DNA of 64,000 nt from Anaerolineales bacterium (GTDB lineage: Bacteria > Chloroflexota > Anaerolineae > Anaerolineales > Villigracilaceae). Position 1 is the stretch's first letter; the number at the start of each line of letters is the position of its first letter. Of the stretch, positions 24,647 through 32,970 are shown one piece after another. The DNA lies in assembly GCA_020634885.1 (NCBI GenBank), contig JACKAW010000002.1, positions 496,001-560,000 on the forward strand, in the 5' to 3' direction. The notes beneath the pieces are model-generated. The model ran no database searches. It worked only from the letters and a program-made list of their open reading frames with translations, and was not told the origin of the DNA. The position numbers and the translations under genes were made by a program.

Positions 24647-26567
24647 AGATACGCTTCACCAGAAGACCGTATCCTTTTCACAAGAACCTAAGACACCCCA
24701 TTGGGATGGTGAATTGGATTACCGCCCCCTGTTTGAACAGGCAGGGGAAGCATTTTTTCTCGTCAGCCTGAATTTTGAACTTCTATCCTTGAATGTACAG
24801 GCTCACCGTTTGCTCGGTTATGAAGATGGGGCGGAAATAAAAAACGAGAACCTCAACCTGAAAGACCCCGATCTTCGCAGGCTGATTCTTGGCAGTCGCA
24901 CGAACACTTTTGAGCATCTTTTATTTCGTAAAGATGGATCATCATTTCAAGTGGAACTAAACTCCAACCTCATTGTGGATAAACACGGCAGTCCACTGAT
25001 GATCAAGCTGGTGGCGCGTGATATAGCGGGGTATAAGCAGTATGAGCGTATGCTCAAGCGTAATGCGCGTGCGCAATCGGTTATAAGTGAAGTGACTGCA
25101 TCCCTTTTCAGGTCTGCAAACATTGAAGGGAAACTTCCCGAGGTGTTGGAGTCTTTGGGGTATGCGATGGGTGTTTTCAGCTGTGTGATCTTTGAGTTGA
25201 AAAACTCATCCCTGCGCATCAAGCATAGATGGGTGGATTCCGCCGTCCCTGAGTTTGAAGCGGAAAAGGTCATAAAGCCTTTTATGGATTCGATCTCCAA
25301 ATTTCCTAATCGAGTCTTTTCCATCCCGGATGTGCCGGAAAAAATATCAGGCGTTTCAAGTATTTCCATGCTGGTGGTGCCGATCCAAGGGGCTTTGGGT
25401 TCGTGGGGGTTTTTAGGGTTGTTTGACAGGGACGATCAACTTTCATGGCTTCCGACCAGTTTTGATATCGTCCAAACGACAGCCAACCTGCTTGGCGCTG
25501 CCATTGAGCGGATGCATTATGAAGAGACGCTGCGTTTAAGTGAACGCCGTAACCGCATCATTGTGGATGCGCTGCCTGATTTGCTTATTCGAGTGGATCG
25601 TTCGGGGCGAATATTCGACTATAACGCGGGAACATCACATCCGCTATATCTTGAGCCGGGGAATTCTGTTGGTAGAAACCTGCAAGCCTTGTGGGGTGAG
25701 GAGCTCACATCCAAACTATTGCCGCAGTTCCCGGGTGAAATGCTTTTTACCCGCCCGTGCAGTATTGAAAAATTTCAACTGCCGAACATACCTGGTGATT
25801 TCGAGGCGCGTTTACTCCCGATCAGCAGGATCGAGGCGCTGGTGATCGTGCGTGATGTGACAGAGCAGGCAAGGCTTAACCAAATGAAATCTGATTTCAT
25901 CAATTGGGCTTCGCATGAATTGCGCACGCCTTTGACGGCGGCTATTTTGATGACCGACCTGCTCAAACTGGAATGTACGCCGGAAGAGCGTGAGGAATAT
26001 CTTGTTACACTGTCGGGCGAATTAAACCGCCAGAAGACCTTGATCAATGAACTTTTGATGGCAGGACGGCTTGAAAACGGTGCGCTTCGCGTTGAAATAG
26101 CCCCGATGGATTTAAACAAGGTTTTGCATGAGGCGGTTCAGTCGGTTGCGCCGATGGCTAAAAAGAAGAAGATTGATATTGATTTTTCAATAACAGAAAC
26201 CGCCTGCATAGTACTGGGAGATAAGAGCGCCCTTCAACAGGTGTTTATAAACCTTTTAAGTAATGCCATTAAGTTTTCGCCTGATAATAGCAAAGTGCGA
26301 ATAAACGCTGTTAGGAATGATGGAATGGCGAATATTGCGATCACAGACAGCGGATTGGGCATCCCTAAAGATGCTTTGCCGCATTTGTTCGAACGTTTTT
26401 ACCGTGCCCGAAATGTGACCACTGCTGAAATTCCGGGCAGCGGCATTGGATTGTATATTGTCAAATCGATCATTAATGAACTGCAAGGGGATATTCAGGT
26501 GGATACAGAAGTGAATAAAGGTACCACGTTTACAGTTTCTTTGAAAATGGCGGGTGGTACGGAATAA
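24639..26567 (+). CDS. PAS-GAF-PAS histidine kinase
   Basis: The 642-residue cytoplasmic sensor has a PAS domain (about 28-135), a GAF-like domain (about 145-292), a second PAS (about 303-412), HisKA with H426 (FINWASHELRTPLTAA) and HATPase_c (NLLSNAIKFSPDN, DSGLGIP, GSGIGLYIVK). The start at 24639 lies inside the end of the REC-kinase gene (8-nt overlap); longer in-frame starts would read back into that gene. The sensed ligand may be a redox or small-molecule signal, but no cofactor-binding residue is clear. No DNA-binding regulator is in this operon. Confidence 0.9.
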   Translation: MDKDTLHQKTVSFSQEPKTPHWDGELDYRPLFEQAGEAFFLVSLNFELLSLNVQAHRLLGYEDGAEIKNENLNLKDPDLRRLILGSRTNTFEHLLFRKDGSSFQVELNSNLIVDKHGSPLMIKLVARDIAGYKQYERMLKRNARAQSVISEVTASLFRSANIEGKLPEVLESLGYAMGVFSCVIFELKNSSLRIKHRWVDSAVPEFEAEKVIKPFMDSISKFPNRVFSIPDVPEKISGVSSISMLVVPIQGALGSWGFLGLFDRDDQLSWLPTSFDIVQTTANLLGAAIERMHYEETLRLSERRNRIIVDALPDLLIRVDRSGRIFDYNAGTSHPLYLEPGNSVGRNLQALWGEELTSKLLPQFPGEMLFTRPCSIEKFQLPNIPGDFEARLLPISRIEALVIVRDVTEQARLNQMKSDFINWASHELRTPLTAAILMTDLLKLECTPEEREEYLVTLSGELNRQKTLINELLMAGRLENGALRVEIAPMDLNKVLHEAVQSVAPMAKKKKIDIDFSITETACIVLGDKSALQQVFINLLSNAIKFSPDNSKVRINAVRNDGMANIAITDSGLGIPKDALPHLFERFYRARNVTTAEIPGSGIGLYIVKSIINELQGDIQVDTEVNKGTTFTVSLKMAGGTE

Positions 26568-26607
26568 TGGTTTCCTCGCAACGCCGCCTGCTATAATCTC
26601 GGGGACT

Positions 26608-27030
26608 ATGGACTGGCACAAGACTACACTGGAAATTCATACCCCTGGCAAGGGGCTGCTCGATATAACTTCCCTCATCCGCTCACAGTTGCAAGAGTGG
26701 GGTGTGCGCGAAGGGATGTGCTATTTATTCATCCAGCATACGAGTGCCTCGCTTGTCATCAGCGAGAATTGGGACCCAACTGCCCGCGCCGACCTTGAAA
26801 CATTTATGGAACGCCTCGTTCCTGAACGGGACAGTTGGTACACGCACGATCTTGAAGGACCCGACGATGCAACCTCCCACATCCGCGCCATGCTGACCGA
26901 TACCAGCCTCACCATCCCCGTGGATGATGGCAATCTTTCGCTGGGAACCTGGCAGGGGATTTATGTCTTTGAACATCGCGCCCGTCCGCATCGCCGCAAG
27001 GTGTTAATGCGGGTTCTGGCGGTGGATTGA
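26608..27030 (+). CDS. yjbQ: YjbQ family protein (UPF0047)
   Basis: The 140-residue protein shows the whole family signature: FIQHTSASLVISEN (about 47-60), DDATSHIRAMLTDTSLTIPV (about 89-108) and LGTWQGIYVFEHR (about 114-126). His and Glu residues in these motifs form the metal/active site. E. coli YjbQ has low thiamin-phosphate synthase activity, but the physiological role is unsettled. The ATG at 26608 is chosen because TGCTATAAT (26589-26597) is just upstream and the fold starts here. Confidence 0.92.
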   Translation: MDWHKTTLEIHTPGKGLLDITSLIRSQLQEWGVREGMCYLFIQHTSASLVISENWDPTARADLETFMERLVPERDSWYTHDLEGPDDATSHIRAMLTDTSLTIPVDDGNLSLGTWQGIYVFEHRARPHRRKVLMRVLAVD

Positions 27031-27068
27031 ACAAAAAGAGATTTGCTTTTGGCAAATCTCTTTTTGTT
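27030..27068. terminator. Bidirectional terminator after yjbQ
   Basis: A 17-bp stem AACAAAAAGAGATTTGC/GCAAATCTCTTTTTGTT with a 5-nt loop lies between convergent genes, overlapping the stop codons of both. Confidence 0.9.
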
Positions 27069-27391
27069 TAGGCTTCAATATAAAAGCGGATGTTGCTTAG
27101 GGTTGTCCATTCGGTGCTGCCATCTTCAAACTTGACCTGCACCCGATCACCATCTGCCTCCAGAACGGCAACATCATGGTACTCTCCATCTTTTGCCGCT
27201 TTGCATTCCACTTCTTCATCTGCTGCTACGGCATATTCTTCGAGGAATTCTTCTTCTGTCCATTCTTCTTCACCTGTGTCAAAGCGGATGAAAATATCCT
27301 CTTCGGTGATTTCCAAAATAGTAGCAGGGTAGAAGTAATCATCTTCATCCCGATACGCATAAACGCGGTCGCCTTCGTTCCAGTATTCCAT
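27068..27391 (-). CDS. Tandem Tudor/Agenet-like small acidic protein
   Basis: The 107-residue acidic protein appears to contain two small beta-barrel repeats: residues 1-50 (WNEGDRVYAYRDEDDYFYPATILEI...RFDTGEEEWT) and 55-107 (VECKAAKDGEYHDVAVLEADGDRVQVKFEDGSTEWT). Both show 'G/A-D-G-x-Y-x-A/D-x-I/V-L-E' followed by 'V/I-x-F-x-D/T-G-x-x-E-W-T', the Tudor/Agenet pattern that in eukaryotes binds methylated Lys/Arg. Ligand and partner in a bacterium are unknown. It stands alone and is convergent with yjbQ. Assignment rests on pattern reading. Confidence 0.55.
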   Translation of the reverse strand: MEYWNEGDRVYAYRDEDDYFYPATILEITEEDIFIRFDTGEEEWTEEEFLEEYAVAADEEVECKAAKDGEYHDVAVLEADGDRVQVKFEDGSTEWTTLSNIRFYIEA

Positions 27392-27476
27392 TTAACATCC
27401 TTTTTAATAAGTTTGGTATTTTAACAAAAAGCCGAGTGAATTTTATCACCCGGCTTTCAAAATTACGCTTGCCAAT

Positions 27477-28799
27477 CTACTTCTTCACCCCGAACTTCTT
27501 CATCAACACATCTTTCAATGTAGGCACGCCGATCTCCTGCAACTCATAGCGGACTCTCTGCGTGGGTTTGTTGATCTTGATCACGCGGCTCAGGTCAATA
27601 GGGGTGCCAATCACCACAAGGTCTACATCAGATTTATTGATGGTTTCCTCCAGTTCGCGGGTTTGTTTTTCTCCATACCCCATTGCCGGAAGGATCGAAC
27701 CCGTTGTTGGGTACTTCTCGTAGGTCTTGGCAATCGAACCCACCGCAAACGGACGCGGATCCACGATCTCTTTCGCGCCAAAGCGGCGAGCCGCAACGTA
27801 ACCCGCGCCGTACGCCATTTCACCATGAGTGAGGGTCGGACCATCTTCAACGACCAAAACGCGCTTACCAAAGATGGCATCGGGGTCATCTACAAAGAGG
27901 GGAGAGGCGCCTTCGATCTGCACAGCATTCGGATTCAACTTGCGCAGGTTCTCACGCAGCTTGATGACATTCTCTGCATCCGCAGTATCCACTTTATTGA
28001 TGACGAAACAATCTGCCATGCGCACGTTGGTCTCGCCAGGATAGTACGTCGACTCGTGACCAGTGCGGTGCGGGTCAGCGACCACGATCTGATAATCGGG
28101 CGCATAGAACGGGAAGTCGTTGTTGCCGCCGTCCCACAACACAATATCCGCTTCGGCTTCGGCTTTGCGGATGATCTTCTCATAATCCACACCGGCATAA
28201 ATGATCACACCGCTGTCGATGTGCGGCTCATATTCCTCACGCTCTTCGATGGTGCATTCATATTCATCAAGGTCATCATACGAAGCATAACGCTGCACTT
28301 CCTGCGCGACGAGATTCCCATACGGCATCGGGTGACGGATGGCGGCGACTTTGTAGCCCATCTCTTGCAAGACGGCAGCCACGCGCCTCGTTGTCTGACT
28401 TTTGCCTGATCCCGTCCGAACGGCGCTGATCGATACGACCGGCTTGTTCGACTTGATCTGCGTATGCTTCGTGCCCAAAATGCGGAAGTCTGCACCGGCG
28501 GCGTTGACCATGCTTGCCTTGTGCATCACATATTCATGCGGCACGTCGCTGTAAGAGAAGACGACCTGTTCCGCGCCATACTTCTTGATAAGGTCGAGCA
28601 GTTCTTCTTCGGCTCGGATTGGGATTCCGCTCGGGTACAAATCACCAGCCAACTCGGTAGGATAGACGCGTCCTTCAATATCGGGGATCTGGGTGGCGGT
28701 AAAAGCTACAACTTCGTAATCCTTATTCCCTCTGAAATATGTGTTGAAGTTGTGAAAATCGCGCCCTGCGGCGCCCATGATGATGGTTTTGATCGGCAT
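27477..28799 (-). CDS. COG2403-type P-loop protein (cyclic 2,3-diphosphoglycerate synthetase-like)
   Basis: The 440-residue protein has an N-terminal Rossmann-like part (IIMGAAGRDFHNFN) and a P-loop domain with SAVRTGSGKSQT near 132-143, a metal-binding-like DGGNNDFPFY and NKVD (base-recognition-like). The family is often annotated as cyclic 2,3-diphosphoglycerate synthetase after a methanogen enzyme. In bacteria that product is not known, so 'predicted GTPase' is safer. AGGAG lies 6 nt before the ATG, and a roughly 90-nt leader with long-range pairing precedes it. Confidence 0.75.
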   Translation of the reverse strand: MPIKTIIMGAAGRDFHNFNTYFRGNKDYEVVAFTATQIPDIEGRVYPTELAGDLYPSGIPIRAEEELLDLIKKYGAEQVVFSYSDVPHEYVMHKASMVNAAGADFRILGTKHTQIKSNKPVVSISAVRTGSGKSQTTRRVAAVLQEMGYKVAAIRHPMPYGNLVAQEVQRYASYDDLDEYECTIEEREEYEPHIDSGVIIYAGVDYEKIIRKAEAEADIVLWDGGNNDFPFYAPDYQIVVADPHRTGHESTYYPGETNVRMADCFVINKVDTADAENVIKLRENLRKLNPNAVQIEGASPLFVDDPDAIFGKRVLVVEDGPTLTHGEMAYGAGYVAARRFGAKEIVDPRPFAVGSIAKTYEKYPTTGSILPAMGYGEKQTRELEETINKSDVDLVVIGTPIDLSRVIKINKPTQRVRYELQEIGVPTLKDVLMKKFGVKK

Positions 28800-28816
28800 A
28801 GGAAACTCCTGTGCAT

Positions 28817-28904
28817 CTGCATTGAGGAACGCGCCCCAGATATGGGGCAGTGTCCGAGCAGACTTGACTTGGGATTTAAGCCAACTCGTTTTTACCCAAT
28901 GCAG
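28817..28904 (-). promoter_or_regulatory. Structured 5' leader of the COG2403 gene (riboswitch candidate)
   Basis: On the minus strand, CTGCATTG (28897-28904) can pair with CAATGCAG (28817-28824), enclosing about 72 nt that include a GCCCC-ATATCT-GGGGC hairpin and a TTGG/CCAA hairpin. The closing helix ends a few nt before the AGGAG. A TAAAAT -10 box lies just upstream. No known riboswitch consensus was recognised. Confidence 0.4.
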
Positions 28905-28922
28905 TCTATTTTATTAAACAAG

Positions 28923-28962
28923 AAAACAGGTTGAAAGCCAAGATAACTTTCAACCTGTTTTT
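28923..28962 (-). terminator. Terminator downstream of bioY
   Basis: A 15-bp stem AAAACAGGTTGAAAG/CTTTCAACCTGTTTT with a 9-nt loop. T-rich on both sides, so it may act in both directions. Confidence 0.85.
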
Positions 28963-29010
28963 GATGTGACAATGACAACGCGGCTCTTTCTCCGCCCGGG
29001 CTTGCCTCGC

Positions 29011-29583
29011 TTACTGGATCATTTTCCACGCTGAAGGCAGCGCAATGCCAGCCAGTATTAATTTAATGGCATCGCCAACCACGAACGGCAGAAGACCCAA
29101 TTGGATGGCTTTCTCAAAACCACCAACGATGAGGCTCAACCATGTTACGCCAAATAAATAAATGATGACCGTACCAACCAAAAACGGCACAAACGAGGTT
29201 TTGAAACTGCGTTCCATACCGCGCTCTGCGAGCAGACCGACGACATACGAAGCCACGATAAAGCCAACCAAATACCCAGCCGTCGCGCCGGTGAGAATGC
29301 CAAATCCGCTCGCGCCGCCCGCAAAGAAGGGCAGCCCCGCCGCACCTTGGGCGATGTATGCAAGCATGGCAGCCGCTCCACGCTTGGAGCCGAGCAATGC
29401 GCCGACGAGCAGCACGGCGAAGGTCTGCCCCGTAATTGGGACGGGGGAGAAGGGCAGAAGAATTTCAATTTGGGCAAAAAATGCAACCAACCAGGAACCG
29501 AGCAAGATCAAGGTGATATTACGCACAGCGCTGGAAACATGTGGAAAAGAACGTTCGTACATTGTAGGGGCAAGTGTGGTCAT
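29011..29583 (-). CDS. bioY: BioY family biotin transporter S component
   Basis: The 190-residue protein has six predicted membrane segments and the BioY marks PVPITGQTFAVLLVGALLGSKRGAAAML (near 45-72) and the Gly-rich middle segment GLPFFAGGASGFGILTGATAGYLVGF (near 80-105), where biotin binds. It is the substrate-binding part of an ECF transporter; energy-coupling subunits are not in this window. The start at 29583 has AGGAG 7 nt upstream, and a longer frame adds a non-membrane stretch without support. No BirA box or biotin gene is visible nearby. Confidence 0.93.
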   Translation of the reverse strand: MTTLAPTMYERSFPHVSSAVRNITLILLGSWLVAFFAQIEILLPFSPVPITGQTFAVLLVGALLGSKRGAAAMLAYIAQGAAGLPFFAGGASGFGILTGATAGYLVGFIVASYVVGLLAERGMERSFKTSFVPFLVGTVIIYLFGVTWLSLIVGGFEKAIQLGLLPFVVGDAIKLILAGIALPSAWKMIQ

Positions 29584-29683
29584 TAAGAGTCTCCTATATG
29601 AAATGGTTCCGAAATGATAACCCCTAAACCTGCTGTTCGATTTGGGCTTAAGGCGATGATGGATCATAAATGACAGCCCACTG

Positions 29684-29721
29684 ACAAAAAAAACAGACCG
29701 AGCTTCTCAGCCCGATCTGTT
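29684..29721 (-). terminator. Terminator of argS
   Basis: A 12-bp stem (29692-29703 with 29710-29721, two G-U pairs) followed on the minus strand by T8. Confidence 0.85.
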
Positions 29722-29747
29722 CACTGATTACTGATTACTGCTCTTTC

Positions 29748-31550
29748 TCACATCACATCCGGCGACTGAATATCCAACAACCGCAGGGCATTTGCCACCA
29801 CCTGCTTTGCCGCCGCCACCAACCGCAGACGGGCGTTCTTTACCTTCTCGTCGTCGTTCTGCAAAACCGGTACGGCATGATAAAACGAGTGGAAGGCATT
29901 CGCCAGATCGTAGGCATACATCGCCATCACCAGCGGACGATACTCTTCTGCCGCCTGCTGCACCTTCTGCGGGAACTGCGACATCTGCTCGATGAGTTCG
30001 ATCTCCTGCTTTGTAAGCTCGTAATCGAACGTGGCATTCGTTACGTTACCAGCCTTTTTCAAAATGCTATTCGCGCGCACATGCGCATTCTGAATATATG
30101 GACCTGTGCGCCCATCGAACGAAAGCGCCTCGTTGATATCGAAGACAATGTCTTTATTGTTGTCCACCGAAAGCATCGAATAGACCAACGCGCCCAAACC
30201 GATCTGCTGGGCGATCTTCTCGCGTTCTTCCGGTGCGATCTCCACGCTCTTTTCGGCATTGACCGAAAGCACACGCTTCACGGCTTCGTCATACACTTCT
30301 TTGAACAAAACCACGCGTCCCTTGCGCGAAGACATGGCGCCTTCGGGCAAACTCACAAACCCGTAGCCGAGGTGATAACACTTCTCCGATTGCGGGAACC
30401 CCCATAATTTGAGAATGGCAAATGCCTGTTGCAAATGCAAAGATTGACGCACATCTACAACATAGATCGAGCGGTCTACGTGATATTGCTCGAACTTCAC
30501 TTTGGCTAATGCCAGGTCTTTGGTCAGATACAACGTCGTGCCGTCGCGGCGCAAAATGACGTTGGTGCGGTACTTCTCTTTGGTGAGCCCAAGTTTTTCG
30601 TCGATCTTCACGATCACTGCACCGCCGTTCGGGCGTTCATCGTCCGCGATATTTTTAGTGATTAACTCTTCCACGATCACCTTCGAGGGCTCGTCCACTT
30701 CGCTTTCATAGAACCACACATCCATGTTCACATCAAGCATGTGCAGCACTTCGCGCAGTTCTTCCAAACTCCATTCACGGGTCACGCGCCACAACTCGCG
30801 CACGGCTTCATCACCCGCATCCCACTTGCGATACATCTCGCGCCGTTCGGCTTCGTAGGCTTCGCGCTGCGCGGTTTGCTCGGGTGTTTCGTTTTCCTTC
30901 TTCTCCAACAACTGATTGGCTTCCACGTACAACTTCAAGAGCCATTGTCCGCGCTCGTGTACGCCCGCGGGTTCCTGTCCCTTGTACAGTTTGTCGTAGA
31001 TCCACATCACCGTGATAACGCCGAGTCCGAGGTCACCAGGATATGAAGCGCGGATGGTCTTGTAACCCGCGAACTCCACCAGTCTTGCCAACACTTCGCC
31101 TAGGATCGTATTGCGTGCATGTCCAATATGGAAGGAGTGATGCGTATTCGGCTGGGCATATTCAACCATCACCGTTTCGGTTTTCGCTGCACCGCGTCCG
31201 AACTCTATGCCGTTGGAGAGCACTTCTTCAACCACGCGGCTTGCATACTCGGATGTCTTAAAGTAGACGTTGAGATAGCCTTTCACCGCTTCGATGTGAC
31301 TGATACCCGCCACGCTTCCAAGCTGACCTTTGACATGCTCGGCGATTTCTTGAGCCTTTTGCGGCACCGGAAGTTTGCTCCCCTTGCCGAGTTTGGCTTC
31401 GTTGGCAGCGGTCTGAAAGAACGAAGTCGCAAAGCCCCATTCACCCGAGAAGGGGATGGGTTGCCACTTTAATTCTGCCAATGCAATGTCGTTCGCTTTG
31501 CAGAACTCTTTTACTTTTTCTTCGATGAGTTGTTGTTCTTTTTGAAACAT
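29748..31550 (-). CDS. argS: Arginyl-tRNA synthetase
   Basis: The 600-residue class Ia synthetase charges tRNA-Arg. It has an N-terminal Add-1 domain (about 1-110), the HIGH box HIGHARN (near 142) after VMVEYAQPNTHHS, the KMSKS equivalent MSSRKG (near 388), and a C-terminal DALR anticodon-binding domain (about 480-600) ending in VVANALRLLDIQSPDVM. MSSRKG in place of KMSKS is normal for many ArgRS. The gene is a single unit on the minus strand, with rpsT next on that strand upstream. Confidence 0.97.
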   Translation of the reverse strand: MFQKEQQLIEEKVKEFCKANDIALAELKWQPIPFSGEWGFATSFFQTAANEAKLGKGSKLPVPQKAQEIAEHVKGQLGSVAGISHIEAVKGYLNVYFKTSEYASRVVEEVLSNGIEFGRGAAKTETVMVEYAQPNTHHSFHIGHARNTILGEVLARLVEFAGYKTIRASYPGDLGLGVITVMWIYDKLYKGQEPAGVHERGQWLLKLYVEANQLLEKKENETPEQTAQREAYEAERREMYRKWDAGDEAVRELWRVTREWSLEELREVLHMLDVNMDVWFYESEVDEPSKVIVEELITKNIADDERPNGGAVIVKIDEKLGLTKEKYRTNVILRRDGTTLYLTKDLALAKVKFEQYHVDRSIYVVDVRQSLHLQQAFAILKLWGFPQSEKCYHLGYGFVSLPEGAMSSRKGRVVLFKEVYDEAVKRVLSVNAEKSVEIAPEEREKIAQQIGLGALVYSMLSVDNNKDIVFDINEALSFDGRTGPYIQNAHVRANSILKKAGNVTNATFDYELTKQEIELIEQMSQFPQKVQQAAEEYRPLVMAMYAYDLANAFHSFYHAVPVLQNDDEKVKNARLRLVAAAKQVVANALRLLDIQSPDVM

Positions 31551-31605
31551 AGTGTAGCGATCCTATGGATAACCAGAACACTCCAGTGGGGTGTTTCTCA
31601 GATAA

Positions 31606-31635
31606 AACAAAAACGGGAGTCTTGCGACTCCCGTT
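31606..31635 (-). terminator. Terminator of rpsT
   Basis: A 10-bp stem AACGGGAGTC/GACTCCCGTT with loop TTGC, followed by TTTTGTTTT on the minus strand. Confidence 0.9.
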
Positions 31636-31652
31636 GCTGTTCGAGTGCTGTA

Positions 31653-31925
31653 TTACGCGCTCTTTTTGGTCAACGCTGCAAGGGCTTTCATGAGACGGCT
31701 CTTGCGACGCGCGACGGTGTTCTTGTGCATGACACCCTTTTCGACCGCTTTGTCGAGGGCGCTGATGGCTTGCATCACGACCTGTTGGGTCTCGGGAGTA
31801 TCATTGGTGAGAACTTTGCGCGCGGCGTTATCGGCAGTGCGGGCGGCGCCACGGACGTTGCGGTTACGCAAACGACGCTTCTCGTTCTGACGATTACGTT
31901 TGATCTGAGATTGAATGTTAGCCAA
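31653..31925 (-). CDS. rpsT: Ribosomal protein S20
   Basis: The 90-residue basic helical protein matches S20: ANIQSQIKRNRQNEKRRLRNR at the start, Lys/Arg-rich throughout, and HKNTVARRKSRLMKAL near the C-terminus. It binds 16S rRNA early in 30S assembly. The start codon is TTG at 31925 with GGAGG 7 nt upstream. E. coli rpsT also begins with a rare UUG that takes part in autogenous control, so the same may apply here. Confidence 0.96.
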   Translation of the reverse strand: MANIQSQIKRNRQNEKRRLRNRNVRGAARTADNAARKVLTNDTPETQQVVMQAISALDKAVEKGVMHKNTVARRKSRLMKALAALTKKSA

Positions 31926-32014
31926 GGTCTTCCTCCAAAAAATTCTTGCCTTACTTTACGACGGCGACATATTTTACATGGCGGGGGGGGATTTGTCCAG
32001 TAAATTAAATAGAA

Positions 32015-32040
32015 ATCCGCAAGCAATTTTGCTTGCGGAT
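32015..32040 (-). terminator. Hairpin downstream of the LysM gene
   Basis: A 10-bp stem ATCCGCAAGC/GCTTGCGGAT with loop AATTTT, then a T-rich but interrupted tail on the minus strand. Confidence 0.6.
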
Positions 32041-32049
32041 GAGGAAAAC

Positions 32050-32826
32050 TTAATTGATCGGGGTTGGCGAGGCAGTGGGGAGTTCTGTGCCTGGTCCCGG
32101 GGTGATGGGGGTGCTTGTCGGCGGGAAGGTGGCGGTTGCAGTGACCAGATTTACAGGGATTTGCAAAACCTGCCCAACGAACAGCCCATTCGGGTCTTCG
32201 ATGCTATTTTCTTCGATAATACGCTCGATGGTACTGTTGAACAGAATGGCGATTGCTCCAAGTGAATCACCGGCTTGTACCGTGTACGGGATCAATGTTC
32301 CGGCTCGCAAATTGGAAGGTATTGGGGTTGCTGTGGGAAGCTGCATATCGGGGTTGGGCAGCAAAATCACCTGTCCCGGGATGACATTCAGGGTGGTTGG
32401 GTCAATGCCAATGCCGGTCTCTTCATTGTAAGGGTTGAGCAACAGGATGAGCGCAAGTGCATTGTCACCCAGGTTGAACTTTTCAGCAATGATCGCTAGA
32501 TATTCGCCATCTTGCACGGTATAGGTGAAAGGTGCCGAGAATGTGGCTGTGGGTGTAACAGTGGGCGTTTCCGTCGGTGTGGACGTGGATGTTGGTGTGC
32601 TTGTATTGGTGGGCGTAAATGTGACGGTAGGAGTGGGCGTTTCGGTAGCCAGCATACGGGCAATCGGCTTTCCGGGGAGGGTCATCCAGTAAATTAATAA
32701 AGCAAGACCTCCCAACAAGAGGACGCCAGCAACAATAACAATGATGTTTTGTCTGCTGCGGTTTTTCTTGCGGAGTGAACCCATTGAACCGATGGGCGGG
32801 CGGGAAGGGGGCGGGGTGTAGGTCAT
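32050..32826 (-). CDS. Membrane-anchored double-LysM protein
   Basis: The 258-residue protein has a basic cytoplasmic N-terminus, one membrane segment (about 28-49), a Thr/Pro/Ser-rich linker (about 58-96) and two LysM domains (about 98-157, YTVQDGEYLAIIAEKFNL; and about 176-224, YTVQAGDSLGAIAILFN), followed by a Pro/Thr tail. LysM binds N-acetylglucosamine in peptidoglycan, so it likely links membrane and wall. No enzymatic domain is present. The first LysM is divergent (long insert). It precedes rpsT on the same strand but has its own hairpin. Confidence 0.85.
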   Translation of the reverse strand: MTYTPPPSRPPIGSMGSLRKKNRSRQNIIVIVAGVLLLGGLALLIYWMTLPGKPIARMLATETPTPTVTFTPTNTSTPTSTSTPTETPTVTPTATFSAPFTYTVQDGEYLAIIAEKFNLGDNALALILLLNPYNEETGIGIDPTTLNVIPGQVILLPNPDMQLPTATPIPSNLRAGTLIPYTVQAGDSLGAIAILFNSTIERIIEENSIEDPNGLFVGQVLQIPVNLVTATATFPPTSTPITPGPGTELPTASPTPIN

Positions 32827-32920
32827 GAATTGTGTCCTTTTTGCACTGTCATAATAATGGCTGTCCGTCCATTTAAGTGCAAAATAATTCTACCTGAAAA
32901 ATGTTTTGTACGTTAAAAGT

Positions 32921-32966
32921 CAAAGGTCGAAAGTTACGGGTTTAAATCTATAACTTTCGACCTTTG
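32921..32966 (-). terminator. Terminator hairpin downstream of uvrA
   Basis: A 16-bp perfect stem CAAAGGTCGAAAGTTA/TAACTTTCGACCTTTG with a 14-nt loop and a T-rich minus-strand flank. Confidence 0.75.
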
Positions 32967-32970
32967 GATG

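Noticed and set aside
28800..29747. A biotin (BirA) operator or other riboswitch before bioY
   Set aside because: The bioY start has a simple Shine-Dalgarno sequence and no dyad of the BirA type is visible upstream; only argS and its terminator lie there.
31983..31990. An eight-G homopolymer as a phase-variable switch
   Set aside because: It lies far upstream of rpsT and outside any reading frame or promoter spacer, so slippage would have no clear effect.
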